In this document: in pieces, positions 6,436 through 14,573 of the stretch
Position numbering within the stretch: the stretch's first letter is position 1
How the letters are laid out: the number at the start of each line of letters is the position of its first letter
Assembly (NCBI GenBank): GCA_964555565.1
Contig: CAZKTF010000084.1
Span: forward strand, 1-14,573
Length of the DNA: 14,573 nucleotides
Reading direction: 5' to 3'
Source of the DNA: CAZKTF01 sp964555565
Lineage (GTDB): Bacteria > Planctomycetota > JAJSAM01 > JAKLKS01
Notes under the pieces: model-generated
Told to the model about the DNA's origin: nothing
Databases searched by the model: none
The model's input: the letters and a program-made list of their open reading frames with translations, nothing else
Position numbers and translations under genes: made by a program

Positions 6436-8141
6436 GCGGGGCCGAGGCATCCCCGGCCGTTCCTCCCGCGCCCGCGGCCCCGCCCGCGTCGGGCGGGGCG
6501 ATCCTCGCCTGGGCCATCGGGGGCGGGGCCCTCTGCGGGAGCGTGGACCTCGTCGCCGCCGTACTGGCGGCGGTCGGGGACGTCGATGCCCACAGGAAGG
6601 CCGTCCTCCCCGCGGCCGTGGCGGCTTTCGCCTCCCTCGCCGCGGGGGTGTTCGCTTGGCGGAGGCCCCGGCGGGCCCTGTGGGTCCCGGTCGCCTTCCA
6701 CGTCCTGGTGGCCGCGGCGGCCCTCCTCATCCTCCCGCGGACGATGAAGACCGCGCTGCCGGTCTTCCTCCTCGTCCCCGGCTGGCTCCACGTCGCCGCG
6801 GCGGTCCTCGCCGCGGGGGGGGCCCTCGGGGCGGCGCGCCTCGCGGAGGAGGAGGAGCCGGAGGCCGTGGGGGCGGCCGCCCGCGCGGTCCACGAGAACT
6901 TCGAGTCCGTGGTCGTGGCCATCGTGTTCGCCCTGGTCGTCCGCCACTTCGCGGTGGAGGCCTTCAAGATCCCCACCGAGTCCATGTCCCCGACGCTGCT
7001 CGGGGACCACGCCGGGCGCGGGCCGGGGGACCGGGTGCTCGTGGCCAAGTGGCCGGCGCTCCTCTCGAGGCCGGGGCGGTACGAGGTCTGGGTCTTCCGC
7101 TACCCGCTGTTCCGGCCCCAGGCGTTCATCAAGCGGCTCTGCGGGCTCCCCGGGGAGAGGATCGAGATCCGGGGCGGGGATCTCTACGCCGGGGGGGTGG
7201 TCACCCGCAAGCCCCCGCGGATCCGCGAGGCGATGTGGTTCCCCGTCTGGCCCGACCCCTGGACCCCGCGCCCCGCCTCCGCCTGCTGGAGCGGACCGGG
7301 CTGGCGCCTGGACGGGGCCGCCTTCCGCGTCTCCGGGGCGAAGGAGAGGAGCCTGCTCGCGTGGAGTACCCCCGTGACGGACGCGACCCCCGGGGGCGGG
7401 GGCAGGAACCCGGTGGGGGACCTCCGGGTCCGGTTCGAGGTCGGGGACCCGGAGCCGGGCACGAAGGTCGTCGCGCGGGTCGTCGGCAGGGCGGGCCCCT
7501 GCGAGGTGGTCCTCGACGCGGCCGGGGGCGGTGGGCGGTCCTCCACTCCGGCGGGGGAGGTCGTCCTGGCGGACGTCCCCGCGCTCGCCGGCCGGGAGGT
7601 GGAGGTCTGCTTCGCCGACCTGGAGTGGCGCGTCCTCGTGGACGGGACGGAGATCGCCCGCGCCGACCTCCCGGAACCCGGGGACTCGCCGGCCAACCCC
7701 TCCTACCACGCGGCCTTCGGCGTGGAGGGCGGGGGGGCGTCCTTCGGCGAGGTCCGCCTGGACCGCGACGTGTTCTACACCAGGGAGGGGCAGACCGATT
7801 TCCAGGTCCCCGCGGGCCACTACCTCTTCCTCGGCGACAACAGCAAGTCCTCCTCGGACGGGCGGCGCTGGGTGGGCCGCGTCGTGACGGAGAAGGGCCC
7901 GGGAGGGAGGACCTGGCGCTCGGACTGGAAGGAGGCCGAGCGGTGGAAAGAGCAGGACGGGGAGATCCGGTTCCTCGACGAGGAGGGGATCGCCCGCGTC
8001 GTGCGGCGATCCGACGTCGAGATCGGCGAGGAGAGGGTCTCCTTCGTGGCCGAGGAGGACCTCGTGGGCCGCGCCTTCGCCGTCTTCTGGCCGCTCCCCT
8101 TCACCACCGCGACGGGCGGGCGGCTGAAGCTCCTCAGATGA
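6432..8141 (+). CDS. lepB: Signal peptidase I with extra N-terminal membrane segments and a large inserted domain
   Basis: This is the membrane endopeptidase that removes Sec and Tat signal peptides. The product is 569 residues, well above the usual 200-330. Four hydrophobic stretches (about 21-49, 57-75, 81-100, 107-136) precede a fifth (156-178), which leads straight into the catalytic region. Box B 'IPTESMSPTL' carries the nucleophile Ser184. Box D 'FIKRLCGLPGERIEI' carries the general base Lys234. Box E 'GDNSKSSSDGRRW' is at 468-480, and 'LVGRAFAVFWPL' closes the fold. Between boxes D and E, from roughly residue 250 to 450, sits a beta-rich insert of the concanavalin/LamG-like type, judging by 'DLEWRVLVDGTEIARADL' and 'YHAAFGVEGGGASFGEVRLDRDVF'. 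Insert identity is inference. The GTG start overlaps the lepA stop (GTGA), and the stop overlaps the next ATG (ATGA). Confidence 0.92.
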   Translation: MSGAEASPAVPPAPAAPPASGGAILAWAIGGGALCGSVDLVAAVLAAVGDVDAHRKAVLPAAVAAFASLAAGVFAWRRPRRALWVPVAFHVLVAAAALLILPRTMKTALPVFLLVPGWLHVAAAVLAAGGALGAARLAEEEEPEAVGAAARAVHENFESVVVAIVFALVVRHFAVEAFKIPTESMSPTLLGDHAGRGPGDRVLVAKWPALLSRPGRYEVWVFRYPLFRPQAFIKRLCGLPGERIEIRGGDLYAGGVVTRKPPRIREAMWFPVWPDPWTPRPASACWSGPGWRLDGAAFRVSGAKERSLLAWSTPVTDATPGGGGRNPVGDLRVRFEVGDPEPGTKVVARVVGRAGPCEVVLDAAGGGGRSSTPAGEVVLADVPALAGREVEVCFADLEWRVLVDGTEIARADLPEPGDSPANPSYHAAFGVEGGGASFGEVRLDRDVFYTREGQTDFQVPAGHYLFLGDNSKSSSDGRRWVGRVVTEKGPGGRTWRSDWKEAERWKEQDGEIRFLDEEGIARVVRRSDVEIGEERVSFVAEEDLVGRAFAVFWPLPFTTATGGRLKLLR

Positions 8142-8596
8142 ACCCCGCCCGTGCCCGCCCGCTCCCCGCGGCGTTCCTCCTCGCCGCCGCCCTCGCGGGA
8201 TGCGTCGCCGACCCCTACCGCGACCCGCTCCCGGGGCACGAGGCCTCCGTCCGGCTCGCCCCGGCCGGGGAGACCGCCGAGACCCGCTGGCCCCTGGCCT
8301 ACCGGCGGGGGGCGGTCTTCCTCGTCTCGAACCCCGGCCCGGGGCCCGTGGAGACGGTCCTCGTGGAGATCCTCGGGGCGCGGGAGCTCGTGGAGGCGGA
8401 GGTGCTCGATCGGCCCGGCGCCGGGACCGCGATCCTCCGCGCGCCCCAGGGGAGCTGGTCGCGGGCCGCCCTGGTCGGCACGCCGGGGACGCGCCTCCTC
8501 GAGCCCGGGGAGTCGCTGCGCCTCAGGCTCTACGTCCTCGGCGACCCCGGCCGGATGGGGGTGCGGTTCGAGGTGCCCGGGGACGTCCGCAATTAA
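8138..8596 (+). CDS. Small putative lipoprotein, function unknown
   Basis: The product is 152 residues. A lipoprotein signal peptide is clear: positively charged start, Ala/Leu core, and lipobox Leu-Ala-Gly-Cys with Cys22. The mature part looks beta-rich ('GAVFLVSNPGPGPVETVLVEILG', 'LRLRLYVLGDPGRMGVRFEV'). It resembles small envelope lipoproteins of the YcfL sort only in general style, so I give no family. The ATG overlaps the stop of lepB (ATGA), making it the last gene of the rdgB operon. Its last five residues, Gly-Asp-Val-Arg-Asn, and its TAA are encoded by the left arm of the inverted repeat at 8579-8660. The original C-terminus may therefore have been replaced when that element inserted. 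Confidence 0.7.
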   Translation: MNPARARPLPAAFLLAAALAGCVADPYRDPLPGHEASVRLAPAGETAETRWPLAYRRGAVFLVSNPGPGPVETVLVEILGARELVEAEVLDRPGAGTAILRAPQGSWSRAALVGTPGTRLLEPGESLRLRLYVLGDPGRMGVRFEVPGDVRN

Positions 8597-8660
8597 GCAA
8601 TTAACCTGACCCTGTCAGACGCCGCCGGCTCCACTTAATTGCTTAATTGCGGACGTCCCC
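8579..8660. repeat. Perfect 26-bp inverted repeat between converging genes; likely transposon- or REP-type element and terminator
   Basis: Arms at 8579-8604 and 8635-8660 are exact reverse complements, separated by 30 bases that hold a second small hairpin (CTGAC/GTCAG, 8606-8618). Each arm reads GGGGACGTCC, including the palindrome GGACGTCC, followed by GCAATTAA twice. The AT-rich part stands out strongly from the surroundings. TTTT (8661-8664) follows the plus-strand stem, so it could end plus-strand transcription. The form recalls short palindromic elements mobilised by REP-associated (IS200-like) transposases, but no transposase is in the window. Both flanking genes stop inside the arms. 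Confidence 0.8.
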
Positions 8661-9980
8661 TTTTGGCGGCTGCGGCAGGTCGATGGTCCGGTCCATGGAC
8701 GGCTCCTCGGAGGGCGGCGCGGGGAAGGGCGGCGCGGGCGCGCTCCCGGGCGGCGGAAGCTCGGCCGTGACCGGCTCCTTCTCGCCGCCGGGCGAGGGGG
8801 TCGCCACGGGTGCCTCCTCGCCGGGCTTCCCGGCGGGGGCGCCCGGCGCGGCCCCCGGGGCCGGCCCCTCGCTCGACATCGCGCGCCTGAGGAGCATCTC
8901 CGCCTCCCGCGCCATGGACCGCACCTTGTCCTCGGCGCCCACCTGCCCCGCCCCGCGGGCGTCGGCCACCGCGGCCATGAGAGTCCCGTCGTTCAGGCAG
9001 GAGATGAAGCAACGCACCACCTCGGGGTCGAAGTGGACCCCGCTCCCGTCCCGGATGATCTGGAGCGTCTTCTCGATCGGGAGCCCCGGCCGGTAGGCGC
9101 GGTCGGAGTGGAGCGCGTCGAACACGTCCGCCACGGCCAGGATCCGGGCCTCCAGGGTGATCCCCTTGCCCGAGAGCCGCTCCGGGTAGCCGGTCCCGTT
9201 CCACTTCTCGTGGTGCTGGCGCACCATCGGGGCGACCTCGGACAGGACGGTGATCGGGAGCACGATCTGCGCCCCGACCGCCGGGTGGAGCTGGATGACC
9301 AGGAACTCCTCGCTGGTCAGCTTCCCGGTCTTGTTGAGGATCACGTCGGGCGTGCCGATCTTCCCGATGTCGTGGAGGATCCCGGCGCGCTCGACGACCC
9401 GGCGGCGCGCCGTTTCCAGCCCGACCTTCTCGCCGATGACGTCGGCGTACCGGCCCACGCGCTCCATGTGGCCGCGGGTGTAGGAGTCCTTCGAGTAGAC
9501 CGCCTGGACGAGCGCCATCACGGCCTCGATGGCGTTGCGCTCGGCCGCCGCGCGCTCCCCCCGCAGGTGCTGCACCTCGGCCGCGGCGCGCTGGAGGCGG
9601 CGCTTCTCCACGACCCGGTTCACGGTGAGGAGGACCTCCTCGAAGTCGAAGGGCTTGCGGAAGTAGTCGTAGGCGCCTCGCTTGATGGCCCCGATGGCCG
9701 TGTCGAGCTCCACGTTCCCGGTGATCATCACGACGTCCACGGAGGGCCGGGTGCGCTTGACCTCGCCCAGGAGGTCGAGGCCCGACATCCGCGGCATGTT
9801 GATGTCGGTGACGACCAGGAAATAGTCCCGCTTCCCGAACTTGTCCGCGGCGTCCTTCCCGTCCACCGCGGTATCGACCTCGTACCCGTTCTGGCGGAGG
9901 AAGATGGCGACGGGCTCGCGGATGTGGGGCTCGTCGTCCGCGACGAGGATCAGCCGCTCGGTGACGCCGTCGTCCGCCAT
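8643..9980 (-). CDS. Response regulator with REC and HD-GYP domains, probable cyclic di-GMP phosphodiesterase
   Basis: The product is 445 residues from ATG 9980. Receiver domain, residues 8-125: acidic pair Asp15/Asp16, phosphoacceptor Asp59 in 'VVTDINMPRMSG', Thr87 and Lys109 in 'YFRKPF', all present. A coiled linker (about 112-150) joins it to an HD-GYP domain (about 155-325) with 'AGILHDIGKIG' (His203-Asp204) and 'HHEKWNGTGYP' (GYP at 264-266), the full signature of cyclic di-GMP-hydrolysing enzymes such as RpfG. The final 90 or so residues are a Pro/Ala/Gly/Glu-rich, probably disordered tail ending Gly-Asp-Val-Arg-Asn, supplied by the inverted repeat. No partner histidine kinase is visible. 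The first ATG after the scaffold gap has a GGCGGGG upstream and overlaps a TGA in the LptB frame (TGATG). A longer start at 10058 would cross the Ns and is not credible. Confidence 0.88.
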   Translation of the reverse strand: MADDGVTERLILVADDEPHIREPVAIFLRQNGYEVDTAVDGKDAADKFGKRDYFLVVTDINMPRMSGLDLLGEVKRTRPSVDVVMITGNVELDTAIGAIKRGAYDYFRKPFDFEEVLLTVNRVVEKRRLQRAAAEVQHLRGERAAAERNAIEAVMALVQAVYSKDSYTRGHMERVGRYADVIGEKVGLETARRRVVERAGILHDIGKIGTPDVILNKTGKLTSEEFLVIQLHPAVGAQIVLPITVLSEVAPMVRQHHEKWNGTGYPERLSGKGITLEARILAVADVFDALHSDRAYRPGLPIEKTLQIIRDGSGVHFDPEVVRCFISCLNDGTLMAAVADARGAGQVGAEDKVRSMAREAEMLLRRAMSSEGPAPGAAPGAPAGKPGEEAPVATPSPGGEKEPVTAELPPPGSAPAPPFPAPPSEEPSMDRTIDLPQPPKGDVRN

Positions 9981-10015
9981 CAGGCCCCGCCGGGGGTCCG
10001 GGCGCCCGCCACGGC

Positions 10016-10025
10016 NNNNNNNNNN
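10016..10025. other. Scaffold gap (10 Ns) inside the minus-strand operon
   Basis: Ten Ns lie between the 3' part of lptB and the response-regulator start. A round number of ten is typical of a placeholder of unknown true length, so a gene or part of one could be missing here. The reading frame of lptB is open up to the gap. Confidence 0.95.
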
Positions 10026-10801
10026 GCCGTCCATGCTCGTACCTTGGATGTCCGCCATGTCCGGGCCTCGCCGCCGGAACCCAGCTCGAAGGAGCGGCCG
10101 AGGTAGATCTTCCGGACGAACTCGTTGTTCACGAGCGCGGCCGGCGGACCGTGCTCGGCGATCCTGCCCGCGTAGATGATGTAGGCCCGGTCCGTGACGT
10201 TCAGGGTCTCCCGCACGTTGTGGTCCGTGATGACGAGGCCGATGCCGCGGTCCCGGAGCGTGCGGAGGATCCCCTGGATCTCCTCGACCGCGATGGGGTC
10301 GATCCCGGAGAAGGGCTCGTCGAGGAGGAGGAGCGCGGGTTCCATCGCCAGCGCCCGCGCGATCTCGAGCTTGCGGCGTTCCCCGCCGGAGAGCGTGTCG
10401 GCGCGGCTCCCCCGGAGCTTCTCCAGCCCGAGCTCCGCGATCCGCGCGTCGGCGCGCGCGCGCCGCTCCGGCGCGGGGAGGTCGAGGGCCTCGAGGACCG
10501 CCAGGACGTTGTCCTCGACGGTCATGCCGCGGAACACCGAGGCCTCCTGCGGGAGGTAGCCCAGGCCGGCCCGCGCCCGCACGTGGGTCGGGGCGTGGGT
10601 CACGTCCTGCCCGCGGAGGAGGACCTGCCCCTCGTCGGGCCGCACGAGCCCGAGCGTCATCTTGAAGGAGGTCGTCTTCCCGGCCCCGTTGGGCCCCAGG
10701 AGCCCGACGATCTCGCCCGCCTCCACGGAGAAGGAGACGTCGTCCACCACGCGCCGGCGGCGGTAGGACTTCGCCAGGTGGAGGGCCTCGAGGAGCGCCA
10801 G
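10026..10801 (-). CDS. lptB: LPS export ABC transporter ATP-binding protein LptB (3' end runs into gap)
   Basis: LptB is the ATPase that powers the LptFG transporter to extract lipopolysaccharide from the inner membrane. All nucleotide-binding motifs are present: Walker A 'GPNGAGKTT', Q-loop in 'GYLPQEASVFRGMTVEDN' (a typical LptB sequence), signature 'LSGGERRKLEIARALA', Walker B 'LLLLDEPFSGIDP', and H-loop 'ITDHNV'. The first ATG/GTG/TTG-type start (GTG 10750) would cut off a conserved strand. The frame upstream reads 'LLEALHLAKSYRRRRVVDDVSF', so I start it at CTG 10801, which has GGGAGGG at good spacing and lies four bases after the etfA stop. Family members usually end near 'VRKIYLGRSFEL'; here about 18 more residues run into the Ns. 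If the gap were in frame and ten bases long, the stop would be the TGA at 9982-9980, overlapping the next start. Confidence 0.9.
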
Positions 10802-10805
10802 CGGG

Positions 10806-11765
<960 letters not shown>

Positions 11766-11767
11766 GG

Positions 11768-12520
11768 CTAGAGGACCTTCGCTTCCTCGTGCAGGAGTCT
11801 CACGAGCTCCGGGACGGCGCCCGCGCCGGTACCGACGACGCGTCCCGGCGGCCGGGGCGGGGGGGGCTCGAGGCGGACCGTCCGGACCTGCGCGGAGGCG
11901 GCCGGGGCGGGCTTCTCCACGAGCGGCTTCTTCTTCGCCGCCATGATCCCCTTCAGCGAGGCGTAGCGCGGCTCGGCGAGGCCCTTCTGCGCGGTCACCA
12001 CGCAGGGGAGCGTGGCCTCCAGGGTCTCGGTCCCTCCCTCGACCTCGCGGTGGAGGAGCAGCTTCCCGCCCTCCACGTCGAGCTTCGTCACGAAGGAGAC
12101 GCAGGGGCGCTCGAGGAGGGCGGCCACGAGGTGGGGGACGGCGGCCTGGTCGGTGTCGATGGCCTTCCAGCCGAAGAGCACGAGGTCGGGGCCGATCTCG
12201 CGCAGCGCCTGGGCCAGGGCCCCCGCCGTGGACGCCGCGTCGCGCTCCCCGCCGGAGTCCACGAGGAGGAGCCCCTCGTCGGCCCCCATCGCCAGCGCGG
12301 TGCGGACCTCCTTGGAGGCCTCCTTCGGCCCGAGGCAGACCGCGACGCACTTCTCGGCGAGGCCCTTCTCCCGGAGCTGGAGGGCCCGCTCCAGCGCGAT
12401 CTCGTCGTAGGGGCTGAGGATCCACTCGATCCCGGCGGGGTCGATCGTGCGCCCGTCCGCGGCGACCCGGATCCTGGCCGTCGTGTCGGGGACCCGCTTG
12501 ATGCAGACGGCGACCTTCAC
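11768..12520 (-). CDS. etfB: Electron transfer flavoprotein subunit beta
   Basis: This is the partner of EtfA. The product is 250 residues, the standard length. Recognisable features are the start 'KVAVCIKRVPDT', 'SPYDEIALERALQL' (early helix), 'ALAMGADEGLLL' (nucleotide-binding loop region), 'LVLFGWKAIDTDQAAVPHLVAALL' (AMP-site region), and the diagnostic stretch 'KGLAEPRYASLKGIMAAKKKP'. The start is GTG 12520, with GGGAGG about eight bases upstream on the minus strand. It is the first gene of the minus-strand operon etfB-etfA-lptB-(gap)-response regulator. A candidate promoter lies 50-80 bases upstream. No acyl-CoA dehydrogenase or ETF-quinone oxidoreductase gene is in view, so the electron donor and acceptor cannot be deduced. 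Confidence 0.96.
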   Translation of the reverse strand: MKVAVCIKRVPDTTARIRVAADGRTIDPAGIEWILSPYDEIALERALQLREKGLAEKCVAVCLGPKEASKEVRTALAMGADEGLLLVDSGGERDAASTAGALAQALREIGPDLVLFGWKAIDTDQAAVPHLVAALLERPCVSFVTKLDVEGGKLLLHREVEGGTETLEATLPCVVTAQKGLAEPRYASLKGIMAAKKKPLVEKPAPAASAQVRTVRLEPPPPRPPGRVVGTGAGAVPELVRLLHEEAKVL

Positions 12521-12570
12521 GCGCGATCCTCCCATGCCGGGGGCGACCCCGGGGGACGCCGGGAGGGCGG

Positions 12571-12600
12571 ATCGTAAGGGGGCCGCGGGAGGGCGGGCAA
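12571..12600 (-). promoter_or_regulatory. Candidate sigma-70 promoter of the etfBA operon
   Basis: On the minus strand TTGCCC (12600-12595) and TACGAT (12576-12571) are 18 bases apart, each matching four of six consensus positions. Transcription would begin near 12564, about 44 bases before the etfB GTG, leaving space for the GGGAGG ribosome site. This is a prediction from spacing and motif only. Confidence 0.4.
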
Positions 12601-12802
12601 ACAAGACCACCGGCGCGCCGGCGTCTTCGCGGGGCGTCGCCACCCGTGGCCTCGTGGTGACGTCGTCCCGCTGCGGCCGGGGAGCGTCTCCCGCGCGCGA
12701 CGGATCCGCGTGACGCCGGTCAATCGGGGCCGTCCCGCGGCGGCACCGGAGTTGCGCCCCGACCGCCCGCGGGGACCCGCGTCTCCCGCGCCCGGGGGTA
12801 CC

Positions 12803-13552
12803 GTGGCGAACCGCCTGCCGCTCCTCCTCTCCCTCGCCGCGCACGCGGCGCTCGCGACCGCGGCGAGCCTGGTGCCTCCTCCGGCGCCCCCGGCGCACCG
12901 GCGCCCCGCCATCTTCGCGGGCCGCTTCGAGGAGCTCCCGGCGCTGGAGGAGCCTCGCCCGCCGGACCCGGAGCCGCCCGCGCCGTCCCCGCCGCTCCCC
13001 CGGGACCAGCCGGAACCGCTCTGCGCGGAGGAGGAGGTCGCCGCGGCCGGGCCCCCGGAGGAGGCCCCGGGGGCGGACGGGGATTGGCTGCCGCTCCCCG
13101 GAGACGAGGCCTTCACCATCGGCCTCGGCGGGGGCCGGCGGCGCCGCCGCCCGCCCGCCGCGGCGCCCGGGGAGGAGGCCCCTGCGGCCCGTGAGGCCGC
13201 GCCCCCCGTGCCGCAACCGGATCCACCCCCCGCCCCTCCTCCCGAGGAGGGAGGCGTGCCCTCGGCCCCGAGGCCCCGCGAGGGGAAGTGCCCGCAGCCC
13301 GACTACCCTCCGGCGGAGAGGGAGAGGGGGGTCGAGGGGTCGGTCGTGCTCCGGGTCCGGATCGGCGCGGACGGGGAGGCCCTGGCGGTCGAGGTGGACT
13401 CGTCGAGCGGGTCCGCGGCCCTCGATGCGGCCGCGGCCGCGGCGGTGGCCGACTGGCTGTTCGACCCCGCGCTGCTCCGCGGCGTGCCCGTGGAGGCCGT
13501 CGCGCGGGTGCGGGTACGGTTCCTCCTCCGGCGGTGGGGGCCCGGGTGCTGA
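12803..13552 (+). CDS. TonB family energy-transducing protein
   Basis: TonB proteins couple the proton-motive force at the inner membrane to outer-membrane receptors. The product is 249 residues from GTG 12803; the longer frame upstream adds no conserved sequence. Domains: an uncleaved membrane anchor (residues 4-22, 'RLPLLLSLAAHAALATAASL'), then a long Pro/Glu/Ala-rich stretch (about 25-160) suited to spanning the periplasm. A C-terminal TonB domain follows from about 163: 'CPQPDYPPAERERGVEGSVVLRVRIGADG...DWLFDPALLRGVPVEAVARVRVRF', with the typical YPxxA, EGxVxVxxxI and WxFxPA patterns. GGGGG precedes the start by a few bases. A TonB-dependent receptor starts 53 bases downstream, its likely partner. 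ExbB/ExbD are not in the window. Confidence 0.85.
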   Translation: MANRLPLLLSLAAHAALATAASLVPPPAPPAHRRPAIFAGRFEELPALEEPRPPDPEPPAPSPPLPRDQPEPLCAEEEVAAAGPPEEAPGADGDWLPLPGDEAFTIGLGGGRRRRRPPAAAPGEEAPAAREAAPPVPQPDPPPAPPPEEGGVPSAPRPREGKCPQPDYPPAERERGVEGSVVLRVRIGADGEALAVEVDSSSGSAALDAAAAAAVADWLFDPALLRGVPVEAVARVRVRFLLRRWGPGC

Positions 13553-13605
13553 GCACGGAGAGCCGGATTCCCGTCCCGACCGCGGAGCCGGGGGAGAGGA
13601 GCCTC

Positions 13606-14544
13606 ATGTTGCGAACGGGTCCGAAGCGGGTCGTGCCGGCGGTGCTTCTCGCCGTCGCGTGGGCCGGGAGCGCCGAGGCCCAGGACGCACCGGGCCCCGC
13701 GGGGGCCGCGCCGCCCGCCGCCGCGAAGCCCGCGGCGGAGGCCCGGGCGGAGGAGCCCGCGCCGGAGGAGATCGCCGAGGTCACGGTCACGGCCACGCGC
13801 ACGAGCCGGGACCCCTTCGAGCTCCCCATGACGATCTCCATCTTCGACCGGGAGGAGATCCAGCGGAGCGGCACCTTCGTCGCGCTGAAGGCCCCGTCGC
13901 GGCGGGAGGCCGGCATCTGGTACGACGAGCGGACGGGCACCACGACCGACCCCATCATCCGCGGCTTCGCGGGGTTCAACCTGCTCGCCCTCGTGGACGG
14001 GAACACCCTTTCCACGCTCTGGGGGGAGGGCGGCTTCGGCGCCGACGACATGTACGGGAAGATCGACCCCGAGATCGTCGAGCGGATCGAGGTCATCCAC
14101 GGGCCGTCCTCGGCCCTCTACGGGTCCAACGCCCTCGGGGCGGTCGTCAACGTGATCTCGCGGTCGAGCCCCCTCGCCTTCACGGACGGCGGCTGGGCCT
14201 GGGGGACGCGCTCGAAGCTGGACTTCGCCTCCGTGAACGACGCGGCCGGGTTCCGGCAGGAGGTCTTCGGAGCCGCGCCGCAGTTCCGCTTCCTGCTGGG
14301 CGGCTCGGCGCGCCGGTTCGAGGACGTCCGCGGCGGCGGGGACCTCGGGCTCCTCGCCCCGAGCGGCGGCCGCGAGCGGAACTGGGACTTCTCCGGCGAG
14401 GCCCGCCTGGGCGAGGGCCGCGCGCTGCGGTTCACGGTGCAGGACGTCCACCGCGACCACGTCCGGCGCTACTACCGGCCGACCCAGGACAACGCCAACG
14501 ACCGGGAAGCCGTGGCCCTGCTGAGGGATCCCCTCATTGTCTGA
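13606..14544 (+). pseudogene. TonB-dependent outer-membrane receptor, truncated after the plug domain
   Basis: These receptors import siderophores, cobalamin or glycans through a 22-strand barrel closed by a plug. The product is 312 residues; complete members are usually 600 or longer. A signal peptide covers about 1-26 ('AGSAEA'), followed by an Ala/Pro-rich linker, a TonB-box-like 'EVTVTATRT' (58-66) and a complete plug domain (70-186: 'IIRGFAGFNLLALVDG', 'IERIEVIHGPSSALYGSNALGAVVNVISR'-type sequence). Only the first few barrel strands follow. The last residues, Asp-Pro-Leu-Ile-Val, look foreign to the family, and TGA at 14542-14544 ends the frame. The ATG has GGGGGAGAGGAG upstream. It may be a pseudogene cut by a repeat insertion, or a join error at the end of an assembled contig. 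A working protein of this length is unlikely. Confidence 0.75.
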
Positions 14545-14573
14545 CCCCGGTCGTAGTTTCCATTCATGAGCCC
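14522..14573. repeat. Possible repeat boundary at the window edge
   Basis: A small perfect inverted repeat, TGAGGG/CCCTCA around ATC (14522-14536), is followed by less GC-rich sequence with CATTGTCTGACCCCGG and a tail ending ATTCATGAGCCC. It coincides with the abrupt end of the receptor frame. CTGACCC also occurs in the loop of the 8579-8660 element. It may be the start of a repeat where the assembly stopped. The evidence is thin. Confidence 0.3.

Noticed and set aside
4441..6450. Minus-strand open frame of 669 codons opposite lepA
   Set aside because: It is an antisense shadow of a highly conserved gene; high GC removes stop codons. The composition is His/Arg/Glu/Leu-rich with no recognisable domain.
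9981..10058. Response-regulator start at ATG 10058
   Set aside because: It would read through the Ns. The receiver domain is complete from ATG 9980.
14560..14573. ATTCATG at the window end as a third copy of the 270-bp element's terminal repeat
   Set aside because: Only seven bases are shared and the neighbouring sequence differs; this could be chance.

Overview
The window is very GC-rich with strong third-position G/C bias. It holds the 3' end of one secreted-protein gene and eleven further genes, plus two inverted-repeat elements and a run of 10 Ns (a scaffold gap). The organism is a diderm: it has an LptB-type LPS-export ATPase, a TonB protein and a TonB-dependent receptor. Planctomycetota is my best guess. 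It rests on an esterase with a C-terminal beta module I associate with that phylum, a HEAT-like plus von Willebrand A secreted protein, and a signal peptidase I with a large inserted domain. No rRNA or tRNA gene is present, so the phylum is inference.

Layout. 1-336: C-terminus of a PxKF-like secreted protein. 586-1872: secreted alpha/beta hydrolase. 1871-2140: a 270-bp element bounded by 27-bp imperfect inverted repeats and full of internal hairpins, filling the gap to the next gene. 2146-3837: secreted HEAT-like/VWA-like protein with a degraded metal site. 3893-8596: tight operon rdgB, lepA, lepB (with insert domain), small lipoprotein. Its three junctions are all 4-nt overlaps (TTGA, GTGA, ATGA). 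8579-8660: perfect 26-bp inverted repeat that supplies the last codons and stop of both converging genes. 8643-12520 (minus strand): etfB, etfA, lptB, the assembly gap, then a REC/HD-GYP response regulator. 12803-14544 (plus strand): tonB-like gene and a TonB-dependent receptor gene that stops after its plug domain, close to the window edge.

How genes work together. The rdgB-lepA-lepB block combines nucleotide-pool cleaning, elongation factor 4 and signal-peptide removal, housekeeping functions linked by translational coupling. EtfA and EtfB form a heterodimeric electron carrier; LptB would power LPS transport; the HD-GYP regulator probably degrades cyclic di-GMP. TonB and the receptor form an outer-membrane uptake pair.

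Most worth a second look: the inverted repeat that gives two unrelated proteins the same Gly-Asp-Val-Arg-Asn end; the structured 270-bp element; the roughly 200-residue insert in signal peptidase I; and an EtfA that lacks the short segment with the flavin-contacting Ser-Arg. I see no convincing new multi-gene defence or metabolic system here.
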